From the NCBI RefSeq assembly GCF_014805685.1, contig NC_060884.1, forward strand, positions 13,046,356 through 13,110,355: a stretch of 64,000 bases of DNA. Direction: 5' to 3'. Under the pieces are notes generated by a model. The model was not told where the DNA came from. It worked only from the letters and a program-made list of their open reading frames with translations, and made no database searches. Below, piece by piece: positions 1-13,770 of the stretch. The translations under genes and the position numbers were made by a program. The DNA comes from Silurus meridionalis (taxonomy: Eukaryota > Chordata > Actinopteri > Siluriformes > Siluridae). Numbering within the stretch: position 1 is the first letter of the stretch; each line of letters starts with the position of its first letter.

Positions 1-351
1 TTTCCTCTGGACCTAAGGACATTGTTAAGCCACAAGCACAAAAGACTGGGTAACTCTGCTTGGCAAAACTAAACTTAGATTAAAATCTGTTTTTAAATCT
101 TACTGATTAACATCTCATTGCTGAATGTATGAATCCTGTAAAGACTTATTATCATTACATTAATGTAAACATGCTGAGAATATTATTCACCCATTCTTAT
201 CTACATTAGCATTTAATATTTCTAGCTGATATAGCTCATTAACAGAGAAGAGAACCAGGTCGTGAATTGGCCAGAATAGAAACTAATTACATACAAAGAC
301 ATATCGACATTGGTGAGAAAGCAGTTAAGCAGAGCTAATCTTTAGACTGAC

Positions 352-3061
352 CTTTGGTTCTCTGTGAGGTTAAGATGGCGCTTGATATCCAGCAACGCCT
401 CCCTGTTGAAGGCCAGTCTTTTCTCCTCAAACTGCTGGCACTGTTCAAACACCAGCTCCATGTTTTCCACATACTGTGGCGTACAACTTCTCAGCTCATC
501 CAGAGCCTTCACATACTTCTCTTTGGCCTGCAATAAAGCACAAAAACACCTACAACTCTACATACACTGTGTTTGCTTCTTTTTTATGACTGTGAATGAT
601 CACAGGCACATTTTCAGTAATGACATCATCACATGTCATTTAAATCATTTACATAAGCAAAAATGTATACCACATATCACTCCCTTTACCCAATGACCAG
701 TTCTGACCAGTCTGCTCAGATGACAAATGGCTATTCTGGTAATTGACCCAGGAATCCACAGGTAAGTTCGGAGCCAACCTAAGGAATTACTACACCTTGT
801 TACCATGACTACAACAGCCTGAAAAGCTATCTGCCATTATTGTCTATCTTTTATAACATGGATGATCAAACTTAAATTTTGCCACGGCATCCTTTGCACC
901 TCTTAACATTCATTGTCGCTGTTGAGCTGTGCTTCTGCTTTACACTTTGATCTTTTGTGTGCAATAGTGATGAGCTATTAGCGCTCCCTGTTAAAGTTGG
1001 CCTCAAGGTCAGAGAATAAAAAGCAGCAATTGATAGCACTAAAGCATTTGTCCTATTTTGTGTGTGAGGGAGTTGTAGGTTCTTTCAAGCTCTGTACATA
1101 AATGCAGTGTTTCAATCCTTCAAACCAGAGTGTTTTAAGAATCGAATAAAAACTTTAAGGAAAATAATTTCCAGCAACCCCAAAGATGTCAAAGTAGATT
1201 ACAAAAATTGGCAGATTAAACAGATTGTTTGTCTACTAACCAATTGCATACACTGTGATTAAAGGCTTTGACAAGCACACTTGCACAACGTATATGTATA
1301 CATATGACAAAATACGGTTCTCTTCAAGTGCATTGTCCCACTTACCTTCTGAACTTCACTTTTGCATTTGTCCAACTTTTCTTGGAACTTCTTCTGCTGC
1401 TCGGCAGTGGTAGACGATGCTTCTCCCTTGCTGTTGGCTTCTCGGCTAGAGGCAAGCTTTTCCTCCTTGCAGGCAATATGGTATGCTTTCTTTGCAGCCT
1501 CCACCTAGCAGGAAAGACAAATGTCTTTTTAAATTCACAATTCATCTTTTATTAACTGTGACTAAACAACGCTAAACCCCTGAATTCCAGTTAATCCAAA
1601 TCAGCAGATGGTGATGTGACTTGCACAGGGAATGGGTGCCATGGTTACAGGTAATAATTGAATTAACTGACATTGTTAACATCATGTTATTATGTAACAA
1701 TGGCCATATTTAAGCTTAAGGACAATTAACAAAAGTAAAAAACATACAAAGCCTAATCCAACTAATAATGCAGCTAATAATAAACTTGTTTTGTAAATCA
1801 GAAAGAAAATGTTTAATTAGAAAACTGTGGCACAACTAAATATTCATGTAATTATCCAATCAGCTATTTATGTGGCAGAAAGGAAAAGCAAAAAAGTCAT
1901 GCACATACTGGCCTGCAGCTTTGGGGCAGTCAAACATCAGAATGGGGAATAAATTGGCCATGGCATGATTGTTGATGCCAGACAGACTGGTTTCAGTATT
2001 TTTATTGTATATATCAACTACTGATGTGCTGGGATTTTCATACACAACAGTCTCTGGAATATTCCCATGGCTTTTAGAACATGACAGTGCCAATTTTTGA
2101 CAATTTATCAGAATTCTTAAATGTTCAAAACATACCTTTGAGACTGTGGTACATGTTAAAATGCTTGAATCACATCATTTCAGCATTTTAACATGGACCA
2201 GAGTCTCAAAGGAATTTTTCGAACATTTAAGCATTCTGAAAAATTTTAACCATTTTTAGAGCAACAGTACGCCCTACCCAGTATTAGTATACCATTAGTA
2301 AACTATAATATGGGGTATAGTGTTCTTATAATAATGTTAGAGTACATTGCTAGAATAATTATTGCTGGAGTACAAATACAAAAGCTTTAGCAAATAAATT
2401 TGTAAATAAATCTGTATAAAAATGTTTGTAAAAACAGTGAAATCTTTTACCAAATAAAATCAATTAAATAAAAATGTTCCTCACCTCTTTAAGCTTTTTG
2501 GCCCATGGTTTCTGAGCCTTTCTAAAGCCTTCCTCTGCTTCTTTGGTCTCCTTAAAGCTCCCCATGATCTGTTTGTGGTAGGAGTCTTTCTGCCAGTTTT
2601 TCACTTTCTCCAAGTCTGCATTTAGCAGAATGTTCCTTATGTCCTGGTGAAGCTCGCTTACCTTCTCTGTTTCATTCATCACTGAAATCCAGGCTCTCTC
2701 TACTGACCCATACTGTGGCCCTGGGACACAAACATAGATAAATATATAAAAGTATAAAGTATATAAGATGATAGAGCTAAAGTCTACATTGGAATTAAAT
2801 ACACTGGTAAATAGAATAAATCTACAAGCCATATAAACCTTTGACTTTTTAGTACCTCTTTCCACTAGCTGTCTCCATCTCTTAGACCAGTCTGTTAGCT
2901 GCTGTGAATAGGCCTTCTCTATTTTGGCACGCTCTTGTATGCAGCTCATCAGGTCGTTGCAGAGCCGGTGGCCATCGTCAATGCGCTTTACTGTTCGCTT
3001 ATAATTCCCCACCTGTGATAAAACATGGCTGGCATTGTTTTTATGAGTAAAAAAAATTAGA

Positions 3062-3136
<75 letters not shown>

Positions 3137-3251
3137 AATAAAATTATATCAGTTGTTTTGAACACTAGGTTAAATGAAACAAGGGACCGACCTCCCAGAA
3201 ACTGTCTGTTGTCTCTTCATATGCCAGACTCTCATCGTAGATTCCCGACAT
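352..3251 (-). CDS. pacsin1: PACSIN1 (syndapin-1), 5' coding exons, partial at window edge
   Basis: Five minus-strand coding exons join in frame: 3251-3192, 3012-2856, 2720-2485, 1504-1346 and 527-352. They encode residues 1 to 262; the rest, including the expected C-terminal SH3 domain, lies beyond the left edge. All introns have GT donors and AG acceptors with matching phases. The product is an F-BAR protein that bends membranes and links endocytosis to dynamin and the actin regulator N-WASP, mainly in neurons. The F-BAR core is recognisable: [18 protein letters not shown] near residue 21, the [13 protein letters not shown] wedge-loop region near 114-126, and [12 protein letters not shown] in the last exon. 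The N-terminal [15 protein letters not shown] stretch (here [10 protein letters not shown]) and the HLNLTEN segment match PACSIN1 better than PACSIN2 or 3, and the rps10-nudt3-hmga1 neighbours agree. The acceptor before the first coding exon lies one base upstream of the ATG, so the 5' UTR exon is further right and was not located. Confidence 0.95.
3063..3134. repeat. (TA)n microsatellite inside pacsin1 intron
   Basis: About 72 bp of uninterrupted TA dinucleotides. It fills roughly 40 percent of the 179-bp intron (3013-3191) between the first two pacsin1 coding exons and ends about 50 bases from the acceptor, close to where a branch point would lie. Confidence 0.97.
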
Positions 3252-3252
3252 G

Positions 3253-5350
3253 CTGTGAAATTTGGCGGAAAAAACTCACGGCTGAAGATAAATGCAGCAG
3301 AGCGGATCTCACCATACACTGCAAAATAAATTAAAAGCACACTGTGAAGAGGAATCACAGTGTGTGATCATCCTTAAATAGACAGCATAACTTATTCAGT
3401 CTCGCTTTTAATTAATTGTCATCATAATGAGATGTGTGTACTTAAGTTATTAAGATACAGTCTCACATTGCACAGTTCTTTAGTAATACACAGACAATCA
3501 CTTGTTCACAGTGTAATCCTAAACACTTTGCCTCAGCTTTGCTGTTTGATCTCCCGAAGGTTCCTTGATTTCTGATTCAGAACCCTTTAGGCAACAGAGC
3601 GTATCAATGCACTCATAAGCACTAAGCATACAGTGTTATTTTTATCCACATACTGAGTAAGCATGGCTGAGATGATCTGACATAAAAATTAGAGCTTGAG
3701 GGCTATGCTTACTGTAGTACATGCTGTCATCATGTCACAATAACAATCTGTTGAAATGAAAAGTGTGCTGTTATTAAAAAAAGAAAAAAACACCTTGTGT
3801 TGTTTTAGAGAGCGTTTCCTGTATATTAGCTTCCAGACTAAGTAATAAAACCGGTCTCAGCTGTTTCAGAAAATCTGAGGATGAAATTCAATTATTTAAA
3901 ATTGACAGGACAATAGATTTTTTTAAGGCCAAAGAGGAGGGTCCACTCTGTTGCCTAACATGGGGGGTGCAGCACTCATGTTTAATAGGGGACCAGTGGG
4001 GGAGGGACAACACTAGCATGTCAGTTGAAGACAATATGGGAGCACACTTTCAAAATGACAAACGACATAGAAAAATGAACAATAAAAGAGTTTGACACTG
4101 TGTCTGACCCCTTTTCTTGAGTAGCTAAAACAATATAGAGGAACCATTGCATGAGTCGAAGTGTAGCACTTTTTTCGACCCTGTGTCTGATTAATCCACT
4201 CCAATGGACCAAAGGCTCTTTTGTTCCGTAACTATGCAAGTCCCGATGCCACAGCAGACAAAAGGGCTATAAGCATGGCCAAAAAATCTTGGCTAATAAC
4301 TATCTTAACTCATTGTAACTGAACAAATCTCAATCTTGAGCTACAAGCAATAGATATATATCAATTTTACTAAAATTCCTTCATATAAATACAAACAAAT
4401 GTTTTTTTTAACAGAAAAAAAATTACAAAATGTGCATCTGAATTCATTCCATGGGTCGTGGCTTTCTCTCAGCACAAGTACATCCCTTTATAAACAGATG
4501 CATGACAAATGCACCTACCTAACCTCATAAAAACATTTCCATAAACCGCAACCACACGCATCTGCATGCTGTCATTCACCCACAATTGTGGCTTCACTTC
4601 ACTGAAAAACAAAACACAACCCAATAGATTCAATGCATCCTACCCAAAAGTGTGTCTGCCAGCATCCAAGGTTTAAATGTTCTAAGCCAACGCCACAGAA
4701 AACAAGCTGAAAAACAAAGCAAAACTGGAGTGCAACAAGACAGCAGCATCGTGATGACAATAACAGCTTACCTGCTCTCTTTCATTAGAACAACCCAGGA
4801 GCAGCCTTTAGATTCCACGCACATGTGGCTCCACTCACAATGCAAAGTCAAGCGTTTATTATTCTTATTCTTTTGTGCTGATATTATTTATATGCTTATC
4901 AACCTCATACAAACGCACACGGACCAAATCCCCTCCATATGGTTTAGAAACGTACAATGTGCTGGCTGTGTGGGTGTTGCCGTGTGGTGTGTGTATGTTT
5001 GAGTGTCTTTGCATGTGAATGGCAACGCGGGAATCCAATCACATTCTGCTTGAACAGTCCTGACAGCGAGGGGAGGGATGGAGAGTGGAATAGAGGGAAC
5101 GGATTATTGATTTAAAGAACTGTATAAATGTAGGCATTTGAATTTTAGACTGCCTTTGACAATTCGCTCACTATAACCAAACATACACTTTTCTAACCAA
5201 ATTAAGTTCAATGTTTTAAGCACAACCGCTGGTGAACTCACTGTGTCAGTTATATGAACTATTTATATACCAAACTGAATGAAAAACAACAATGTCAATA
5301 GAAATAAAAGAAACGTGGAATCTTTGTTCATTTCTGACAAACTGCAAGAG
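3253..5350. other. Upstream of pacsin1 coding start, no gene seen
   Basis: AT-rich DNA without a recognisable exon or protein similarity. It is either pacsin1 5' intron or intergenic. Short open frames here show no family resemblance. Confidence 0.4.
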
Positions 5351-5354
5351 GGTC

Positions 5355-5640
5355 AATATTCATTTAACCACTTATCGTCACTAACCGCTTGATCCTGATC
5401 AGGGTTGTGGTGGATCCGAGGATTACTATCAAATGGAAGATTGGACGAGTCCAACATAGGGCACTGTACACACATTTTCACACACTCACTCATACCCATA
5501 GCTGATTTAGATCAGAAAGATTTCTAAGGTGGGAGGAAACTTAAGAACCTGGAGTATTGTGCTGGAATTGGAGTCTATACTGGGAACACTGGGAATGAGC
5601 CAGGACCACGCACATACATAGGACACCAATCCAGTAACAC
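5355..5640. repeat. Dispersed teleost repeat remnant
   Basis: Contains the diverged landmarks of a widespread fish interspersed repeat: 'gcttgatcctgatcagggt', a run of 'cacacattttcacacactcactcat', 'ggtgggaggaaac' and 'gggaacactggg'. A second diverged member lies at 16795-16990. The class was not settled from sequence alone. Confidence 0.5.
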
Positions 5641-6207
5641 CTTAAGTTTATTTTACATTTCATTCACATTTAAAAGGAAATTGGTAAGGACTTCTTTGAG
5701 ATAACGTATCTGATTCCTGAGATGTTCAAAGTCTGAAATAAAATCATACTGTGCCTTATCTATATACAATAAAGTTATGACAGATTAATAAAGCATGCGG
5801 TTAAAACACCTCATTATCAGGACAATCTAAAACTTGACAAATATCATCTGGTGCTTGCATGTTGACCTTTAGATAAGAATTCAGATCATATCAGCCTGCA
5901 GAATGTCTGTCTGCCCCGTACTGCATTGCACTCTATACATCACTCCATGTTAGGAAATAGCAACATAAAAGATATAAAACCAGCCAGTGCAACTTTCTTA
6001 AGGATACTAGCCTAACCAATTACAATATCACAGCAATCAGTGCATGTCTGCATGTACATGGCTGAGCTTTAACAGTTAAAGGAAACACTTTTTCTCATTC
6101 CTGTATGAAATGTGCTTACAGAGGACAAAATTTACACTGTTGATGTTCACAAATTAATAATAATAAACTGTGTTAATAAAAAAAACACAAGCAATTGTAT
6201 ATGTTGT
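5641..6207. other. No feature seen
   Basis: AT-rich unique-looking DNA with no exon, RNA gene or clear repeat. Confidence 0.3.
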
Positions 6208-7085
6208 AGGGCTGAAACGATTCCTCGAGTAACTTGAGTAATTAAAATACAAAAATTATTTAGTTTCAGTCCATTTAACTACACACGAAGCACTGTGTTT
6301 TACCGCAGACCATTATTACTAAACTCTGGACTGCTCTTGGGTCGCTTATAAACGTGGCGTACGCACCAACCGGGGCTGGAAACGTGCGTACATCACTTTC
6401 CATGCAAAGGTTTTGCTTGCAATCTGTTTCGGCAATTCCCCTTCTCGCCTTCTGAGTTTTCCACAACGTGCATACGCAGAGCTCAGAGTTTTAATTACAA
6501 GTGCGCACTTTCTCGGGTCAAGTTTTATTTTATTTTTATAAATCACAACCTTTCATGCAAAGGTTTATTAATAAGATGCCTAAACAGGGAAACACAGAAG
6601 ACTCTGCAGAATGAAAAATGTGGGAACGGAAGGAAAACAGCGAGGGGCGAGGAGAAGATTCAGGTTAACGAATACAACAGAAAGTTTCCAAAGTTTGGGA
6701 TAATTTAAAATTAAAACATAAAATAAATACTGTACAGTGTGTTTACCCTTTTCTAAAGTAATTTGAAATAGATTTTAATATTTTTTATTTATGATTGTTT
6801 TTTACATATTTTATTTGCATTTTTATGTAATATGGCAATTAAATGCACTAAATGGGTTTAGTTTTCGCAGATATTTTTGTACGAAATTTCACAAAAATAA
6901 AATGTAATTTTTTCTAAAAAGGAAACAAATTAATTGTTCATTTTAAGAGACCCGTCTAATTTTTTCATGTATATTTAGTATTGCTCTTAAATGAAGAAAC
7001 AGTACTTATCCGATTATTCGATTAATTGATGGACCAAACAGTAGAATAGTCCATTAGTTAAATAATCGATAGCTGCAGCTCTAAT
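6208..7085. mobile_element. Non-autonomous DNA transposon, hAT-like MITE
   Basis: Starts with 'agggctgaaacgattcctcg' and ends with 'aataatcgatagctgcagct', an imperfect inverted terminal pair of the 'agggctgcaac...atcgatta' type seen in fish hAT-derived elements. The inside carries repeated 'cgattattcgattaatt'-like sequence near 7010-7030 and a GC-richer core at 6340-6500 rich in 'acgtgcgtac'. No transposase frame was found, so it cannot move by itself. The exact ends and target duplication are uncertain. Confidence 0.5.
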
Positions 7086-9450
7086 GTTTTGCATTTCTTC
7101 CCCCTAACTGTACCGAAATTGAATCGAACTGTGACTTAAAAACTGAGATATGTACCGGACCGTGAACCCCCCTGCTGAATACCATATCATATTTTACAGT
7201 ATCCAAGGCTTATTGGTATTGACTTTGCAGCATGAGTAACAAAAGTAACAAAAGATGGTAAATGAATTTGTTGGGTAAATGAAAGATAATGCAATGATTG
7301 ATTGCTCCCCCAGCATAGTAGAGCAAAAGCCACTACACATTTCACTGCATGCTTTTTGATAAAATTCAACTCCACAGCAAGATAACACTCTTAGAAGTGT
7401 GCTTACTCCTTCAGGAAGCCACAGCAAGAAAAGAAAACACTACTCAACTAACATCTCTGTAAAATATTAGACATATTGTTCTGTATTGGCGTTTAATAAA
7501 AAAAAAGCCATTTCCGGTGGCTATTTCCATTTACTCCATTTCCAATCATTTTGCCAGGAATTCAACTCATGCACATACTGCCTTTCTGAATAGTAGGAAG
7601 GATGACCTTAAAACAACAAAGCACACTAAAATACCACACTTTGAGTTTCATTAATTTGAATCTTGGAGTTATCACATTTGAAATGTTAGTTTAAAAAAAA
7701 TAAATGCCTGTTCATCAGCATCAGCAAGACAGATCTAATAATCTATTCAACAACACATTGCCTAAACTTCACCAAGCATCCATAGCACTACAGTCAGGGT
7801 CATGTGTTAAGGTCATGGAGGAAATAACCCTAACCCTAACCATTTACATTCTCAGTCTGTTTGATGACTGATTATTGCGGTATAAAAATATTACTAGGTT
7901 AAACATTTATTTTTATTTTTACTTTTCTATTTTTTTTTATATCTGTTTCATTTCAGTTAGTTTTAAAGATGAAGAAATAATTCTGATAAAATTGTATCTT
8001 TCCAAAATATTTCATTTAATCTAAAACATTTAACATAAAGATTTATTAGAAGTATTGTTTTAGTTTCTAATCTCTCAGGTAAACACTTTAATATTGTTTG
8101 TTTGTCAAAAGATGGGTCACATGATGCACATGTATTGACTGAATTCATAAGGCAACCTCTCTCAAGTAAAGAGTCACCACAACACAATCTCCACTGCAGC
8201 AGTGATGTGAGCCACCGATCACTGTATCCCAGGTCAGCTATGCTGCTGCGAGTGTGTCCAAGCAGCACCTGTTCCAACTAATGCCTCATCTCTGTGTCAA
8301 AGGGGTATCGCGTTTGCTACTACGTTACCTCCCAAGGCCAGGATTAGATTTGTAACCTGTTCTGGTTTCACAGTTACACTAGAGGAGGAAAAAAAATCAA
8401 CAAATGTATTATTAATTTGAACAGAATTTCAAAGAACAGACTGGCCGATGCTAAAGAATGACACTTTCTTTAAGGGGTTCATTACTTCCACCCACACAGT
8501 ATCCACTCTCCTAGATATAAATCTGTATGTAAATTATTAATTCCTTTCTGTTACCTGATAAGTGAAGCAAACAACTCCAAAGAAACGGTTGTCAGGGTTA
8601 ATTTCAAGGGGTTACAGTTCTTATTATTCGAGCTTTGGAAGCCATGTTTGCTTTCCACATTTGATTCTGGGCCTAATAAACATTCTTAATAACAATAGAC
8701 TCCTCGAAAATACATTTTACAGTAGCAACATCTAATGTAGTGAAGTACTGAAATAAAATATTTTAATGATCCACAAATTCAAGACTGAAACGGAAACTAT
8801 AAAACAAATGATCATTATTAAATGTATTATTACTATTTTTATTATTTTGCAAAAAGCTAACACACAAAGCATGAAAATGACAAACCAAGAAGAAAAAGTA
8901 AAAAATCTTGGTGTATCCTTGGTGTAAACTGATGCTACAGTGTTGAGACTATGACTAGATCTTATTTATTAGATCAGACATCTTGAAGAATGTTTTTTAG
9001 TAACTACTATGAATTATTCATTATTAACTATGGTAAAAGTTATGCAAATGCTGGATGAAAGTCTGGATCTGTTCTCAGAGGTCAAGAGGTTACTCAGGCA
9101 CTAGATTTAACACACCTACACATTCTGAATAGTCTTAAAAGATGTTTATGAAGTCAGAATTGGTTACCCGATTTCATTCTATTTTTGTAAAGAAATGTTA
9201 TTGACGCCTTTTTATCAATAAAATTACTGAAGCATGTTACTGACCCTTGTCCCGTATTGCTTGTAGAATAGAAATAATGCTAAAACCAATTCCAAGACAG
9301 AAGCTTTATTTTCCTCAAACTCATTACAATATTGAAATAGTAAACCTCTACATTAAAATACTATATGAATATAATTTGACATGAGAATCACAGACAATTT
9401 TACCATTTTGTAACATCCTATTAATGTCATAATTTCAATGGCAGTGGTAT
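7086..9450. other. Intergenic, no gene seen
   Basis: AT-rich DNA. The only minor landmarks are a short 'ccctaaccctaacc' run near 7829-7842 and A/T-rich low-complexity stretches. No coding frame with family similarity was seen. Confidence 0.3.
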
Positions 9451-9453
9451 TTG

Positions 9454-9632
9454 GGAAGTGGTAGCTAAGTGGTAAGACACTGGACTTCTAATTGGGAGAT
9501 TGTGAGTTTAAAACCTAGCACAACTGAGCTGCCATAATTGGACCCTTTAGCAAGGCTATTAACTCTATCTGATTAGATCATTTATGTCACTCTGGATAAG
9601 GGCCCTGGCAAATTACATAAATATAAATAAAT
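9454..9632 (+). mobile_element. tRNA-headed SINE copy
   Basis: The head 'ggtagctaagtggtaagac' is a diverged Pol III A-box region, followed by a B-box-like 'gtgagtttaaaacc', then 'gctgccataattggaccctttagcaaggc' and the tail landmark 'cactctggataagggc'. Head, body and tail order fits the abundant fish tRNA-derived SINE also seen at 22762, 40158 and 59030. Confidence 0.75.
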
Positions 9633-9639
9633 GTTCACC

Positions 9640-10592
9640 TAAACTAATAGTCTGCATAATGAGACAATTTAATGCAAAAAGCTTATCATTTATTTGTGTA
9701 GCTGCACAATAAAAAACAAGACTTACAGAACAAGAGTACATGAATCTGTAAATTAGTAGACTATACTAAGATGCTTGATCTTAACATAAATCATTAAGAG
9801 ACCAAGCGAGCAAAAGCGAAAGAGAGAAAGAGAGAGATTCACAGCATGAGCCCAGGCACATGCTGTTTAGATGCCTAGTTAATCAATATGTTACTAATTA
9901 AGGCAAACCTGATAGGTGACTTAAGATTAATAACCAGCAAACCAATTTCCTGAACAGGAGATCAAACATCATAACACCCTTGGGAAAACTACTTAAATGT
10001 CAGAGTGAAGGTTACATATTAACTGGAACATTACAAGGGAAATAAATTGCTGGAGAAGCTACCCAAAACCAACAACATTCAGCACATATGTCTGAGTTAT
10101 TTGCCTAAATACAGAAATCATATATGATACAACAAGCTGTAATGATCTGACTTATGATATAAATAGTATTTATTGATGATTAGTTCTTCACAACTTACTT
10201 ACAATGAAGCTCCTATGTATTACTATCAAAGCCAAATGTATGGACATATTCGGTTTCAATATAATTATGGAGAAATGACACCTCACCTGAGGATTGTAGA
10301 TTGAGAGAAGAACAGTGCAACAAGCTCGTAAGTGATACTAGTTTTGGTATACCTGGGATACATGAGAGTCTGTAACACGGTATAAAGCCACACCTCGCTG
10401 TCAAGTGACACAAACACACCCACACATACACACAGATATAAAGATCGGACTTTGACAATCTTTTCAGGGACCATCAATACCTGGCAGGCAGGCCAACAGA
10501 CCACTCCTAGACATTAATACTGACACAACATCTTATAAAAACATGGCTGAAAGGGGAACAAATGCTTGTATTGCATGTCACATGTTAACACC

Positions 10593-10663
<71 letters not shown>

Positions 10664-12590
10664 TATTTATCAGTGTGGTTTGCTGATCAACGCGGCCTAT
10701 GACATCAGCGTGGTTCATATAAAATTGCAATAAAACAATTTACTATGCATGCAGTAAAAGACGTGTTTGAAAATTTACTTGTGTATGTGTCATGGTGCTG
10801 CTTAACTATGAATGGTCATATCATCTCAGAAGACTTGTACATAAATAGAATTTTGTCACAACTTGAAGTGTCCATAAACATGGCCTAGAAATGTTTATTA
10901 TCTGGCCTTTCCTAGAGTAAAACATTCCAGTAGTTAAGGTTAAGGTGGTTTAAGATGTTCATGATAACAGGCATGAATGCTGAACAATAAATAACAATTA
11001 GCAAATATCATTGACACATCATCATTCACAATTTTTGATTATTTAGTGTTACAAAATGTGTAAAATCATGCATATTACACATTGATAATAGAAAACAGGA
11101 AGTGAAAGAGCTAAGCAGCATAAAGTGGATAGTTTCCCCTCCTCATGCTCTTTCAGGGAGTTTTTCATTAACACTTATCTCTGTGTATATGCAGTTATAA
11201 ATAGCTGCATGAAAGTCTATAAAAGGGAATGTTCATTGCCTCAGGGTGGATGCTGCCATATTCATGAGCGGATTGAGAGCAATTTAAAATGATGGTGTAT
11301 TTGTGAATATGCCACTGATGATAAGTTTCCTCAATGGACACATGTTCTTAGCTCTATTCACTACCTACAGCAGTGCAATACTTATATCAGACAGTAATAC
11401 AAACAGCGATGTTCGCTATGGTCCTTAATGTGGAACGTATGTGAGAAGAGGCGTTAAGGTGAGGTTAAAATAATGTAAGGTAATGTTCATAACAAAAACC
11501 CTGGTGCTTTCATAATTTTTGATCATCTTCTTCTGAGGTTAACACCCACCTCTTCAGATTTTGTCCACACACCAGCCTGCAGTCTACTACACCTTTTCAC
11601 TGCATGCTGACTCCTCAATGTTTTTTAATGTAGGCCATGACTGTAGAGTCGTCAGCAAACTTTTATTTAGCACCCTTGTGAATCAGCAGCCTGGACTGCA
11701 GTGGGTGGGGCATATAGCCATGATGGAGACCAGTGTTCTGCACTGACTAAGGTCTCCCATTCAGAAAATACAGAGCTGCATCAGGTTAACACTTTTTATC
11801 TTTGTGAGATTAAACTTTTTTTGAAACAGGGTGAGGTGAAAAGATTCAGATATGACTTCACCGATGGAGTATATAAGCAATGTGCATAAGATTTATTGTT
11901 GAAAGCAAATGTTTTCAGTTGCCTCATTAAAGATGACAGAATATCTCTGTTCTCTTCAGCATGAAGATCATTTTGGTTTTGGCCGTGATCTTGAAGCACA
12001 CACAAACTGAGGTAGGTGTTAAGCAGATCAGCATATCCTCTGTGCACCAAGCCATGTATATTGCTGGAATCTGCAACCTTTCTTGTTGATGTCAGCAGTA
12101 GACAGGCAGGACACCTTGAATTGTTTTCCTTGCAGTTCTGTGTTTCAAGCCATGTGCAAATGCTGTTTTTGAGAAAAGATCATCACCATTGTACACATTT
12201 GGTGTTATGTAGTCAGTGAAGGCCTGTCACATGTGCCATCTGAACAGATAAAAAGCTTCATGAAAAGTAACATGTAATTGTCATTGCTAATACTAACATG
12301 AACATGAAAAAACCTACAATGTGGTTTTAATTCAGTTTCAAGGATCAAGATTTGCTTATTTTCTTTTTTTATGTACCAAAAGTATTTAGATTATATAAAT
12401 GTTGTAGAATATCTCATATTATATTTATGGAAATTGCTTATGAAATTTTTTGGATTAGTGTGCAACACTATCCAGTCATAGAGGTGTGTAAAACCATGTA
12501 CAGACGTGAAAATAAAAGAATACCTCTTTGAATTCCGTTTTTTTTTGTATCAGTATAATAATAAATTCAATTAAATTAACTGATCACCTA
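9640..12590. other. Intergenic, no gene seen
   Basis: Apart from the (TA)n tract at 10596-10657, this stretch has no recognised exon, RNA gene or transposon. Confidence 0.3.
10596..10657. repeat. (TA)n microsatellite
   Basis: About 62 bp of uninterrupted TA dinucleotides. Confidence 0.97.
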
Positions 12591-12594
12591 GAGT

Positions 12595-13040
12595 GACAAA
12601 CTCTATTAAAGCCCAAGTTTGAACACTTTGCTGATATGGAGCATTCAGGTGTTAGCACAATGGCAAAGAGAAAAGTCATCAGTAATGAGAAGCAATTGTT
12701 TCTGCCCATCAATCTGGGAAGGGCTATACGGCTATTTCCAAACAATTTAAGGTCAGACATTCTACAGTGAGGAACATTATTCACAAACGTTCACATCATA
12801 GCAAATTCACCCAAAAGTCAGACCGTGCAATGCTCAGAAAAATCTCAAAAAGTCCAACTTAGACTCTACAGGCGTCTAGGTGAGGTTCTACAAGCAATAT
12901 AATCATAAAGTGCACGATACATAAATTTACATTTTTTATTCAAAATTAAAATTCAAAGAAGGCATACTTTCATTTTCACATGACTGTACATGGAACAGCA
13001 CAATAATGTTCTATGGTCCACAGTTGAAAATGATACACAG
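12595..13040 (+). pseudogene. Tc1/mariner transposon remnant, 5' half
   Basis: A transposase start MAKRKVISNEKQ at about 12660 is followed by fragments recalling the paired helix-turn-helix DNA-binding region ('cccatcaatctgggaagggc', 'atttccaaacaattt', 'cattctacagtgaggaacattattcacaaa') in shifting frames. The later piece 'gtacatggaacagcacaataatg' fits a position further along the same family. The copy is internally deleted and frameshifted; no catalytic DDE region remains. Confidence 0.65.
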
Positions 13041-13419
13041 GCTGACTTTACACATCTCAAAAATAGCACCACATTCTAGCTAGCTGTTATGATTATAAGG
13101 AAGTACAAACTGAGATAAAACTAAAAATGAATTATAAGTGCTCAACAATGTTGCAATTTTGCAATAAGTTACACATAATTTTGCAGTAATACTATGTGGC
13201 CTATTCGGTCATTACTCCCTGTAACTAAGATACTGAGTGAATCAGCTGTTCCTCCTTAGATGAACTAGATATTTCTATATACAGTATATTGCAACACATG
13301 CACACTTTTTTATTTTGTATTAACCTGTGTTTATTTCTGAGCATCTCATTATCTTTTTAATCAACCTTTTTATCTGCCTACAGTAAAATATTGTGTTCAC
13401 TACCGATATTTTGACAATC

Positions 13420-13770
13420 TGCTTGCCTCTGGATTTGTTTAATAAATGGATTGTGCTTGTATCCTGCTCTGACTGGGTCAGAACGTCTCCAAAACTACAG
13501 CTCTTGTGGGGTGTTCCTGGTCTGCAGTGGTCAGTAAAGTGGTCCAAGAAAGGTACAGTGGTGAAACGGCAAAAGGGTCATGGGCAACCAAGGTTCACTG
13601 ATGCCATGGGTAGCGAAGCCTGGCCCGTGTGATTCAATCTAACAGAAGAGCTACTGTAGCGCAAATTGCTAATGCTGTTAATGTTAAAAGTTAATGCTGT
13701 TTTAGACCATCACAATATTAGGCAGGTGATCATAATGTTATGCCTGATCAGTGTAGGTGTCTTAATACAT
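13420..13770 (+). repeat. Non-autonomous transposon-like repeat, family D copy 1
   Basis: Contains 'actgggtcagaacgtctcca', 'ctcttgtggggtgttcctgg', 'gggtcatgggcaaccaagg' and the end 'ataatgttatgcctgatcag'. The same family occurs in the opposite direction at 61385-61750. The class was not settled from sequence alone. Confidence 0.6.

Noticed and set aside
2464..3165. 233-codon minus-strand frame
   Set aside because: It reads through pacsin1 introns and translates the TA repeat as alternating Ile and Tyr. The real exons are two parts of it.
7829..7842. Telomere-like 'ccctaaccctaacc'
   Set aside because: Only about two repeat units; too short to be an interstitial telomere.
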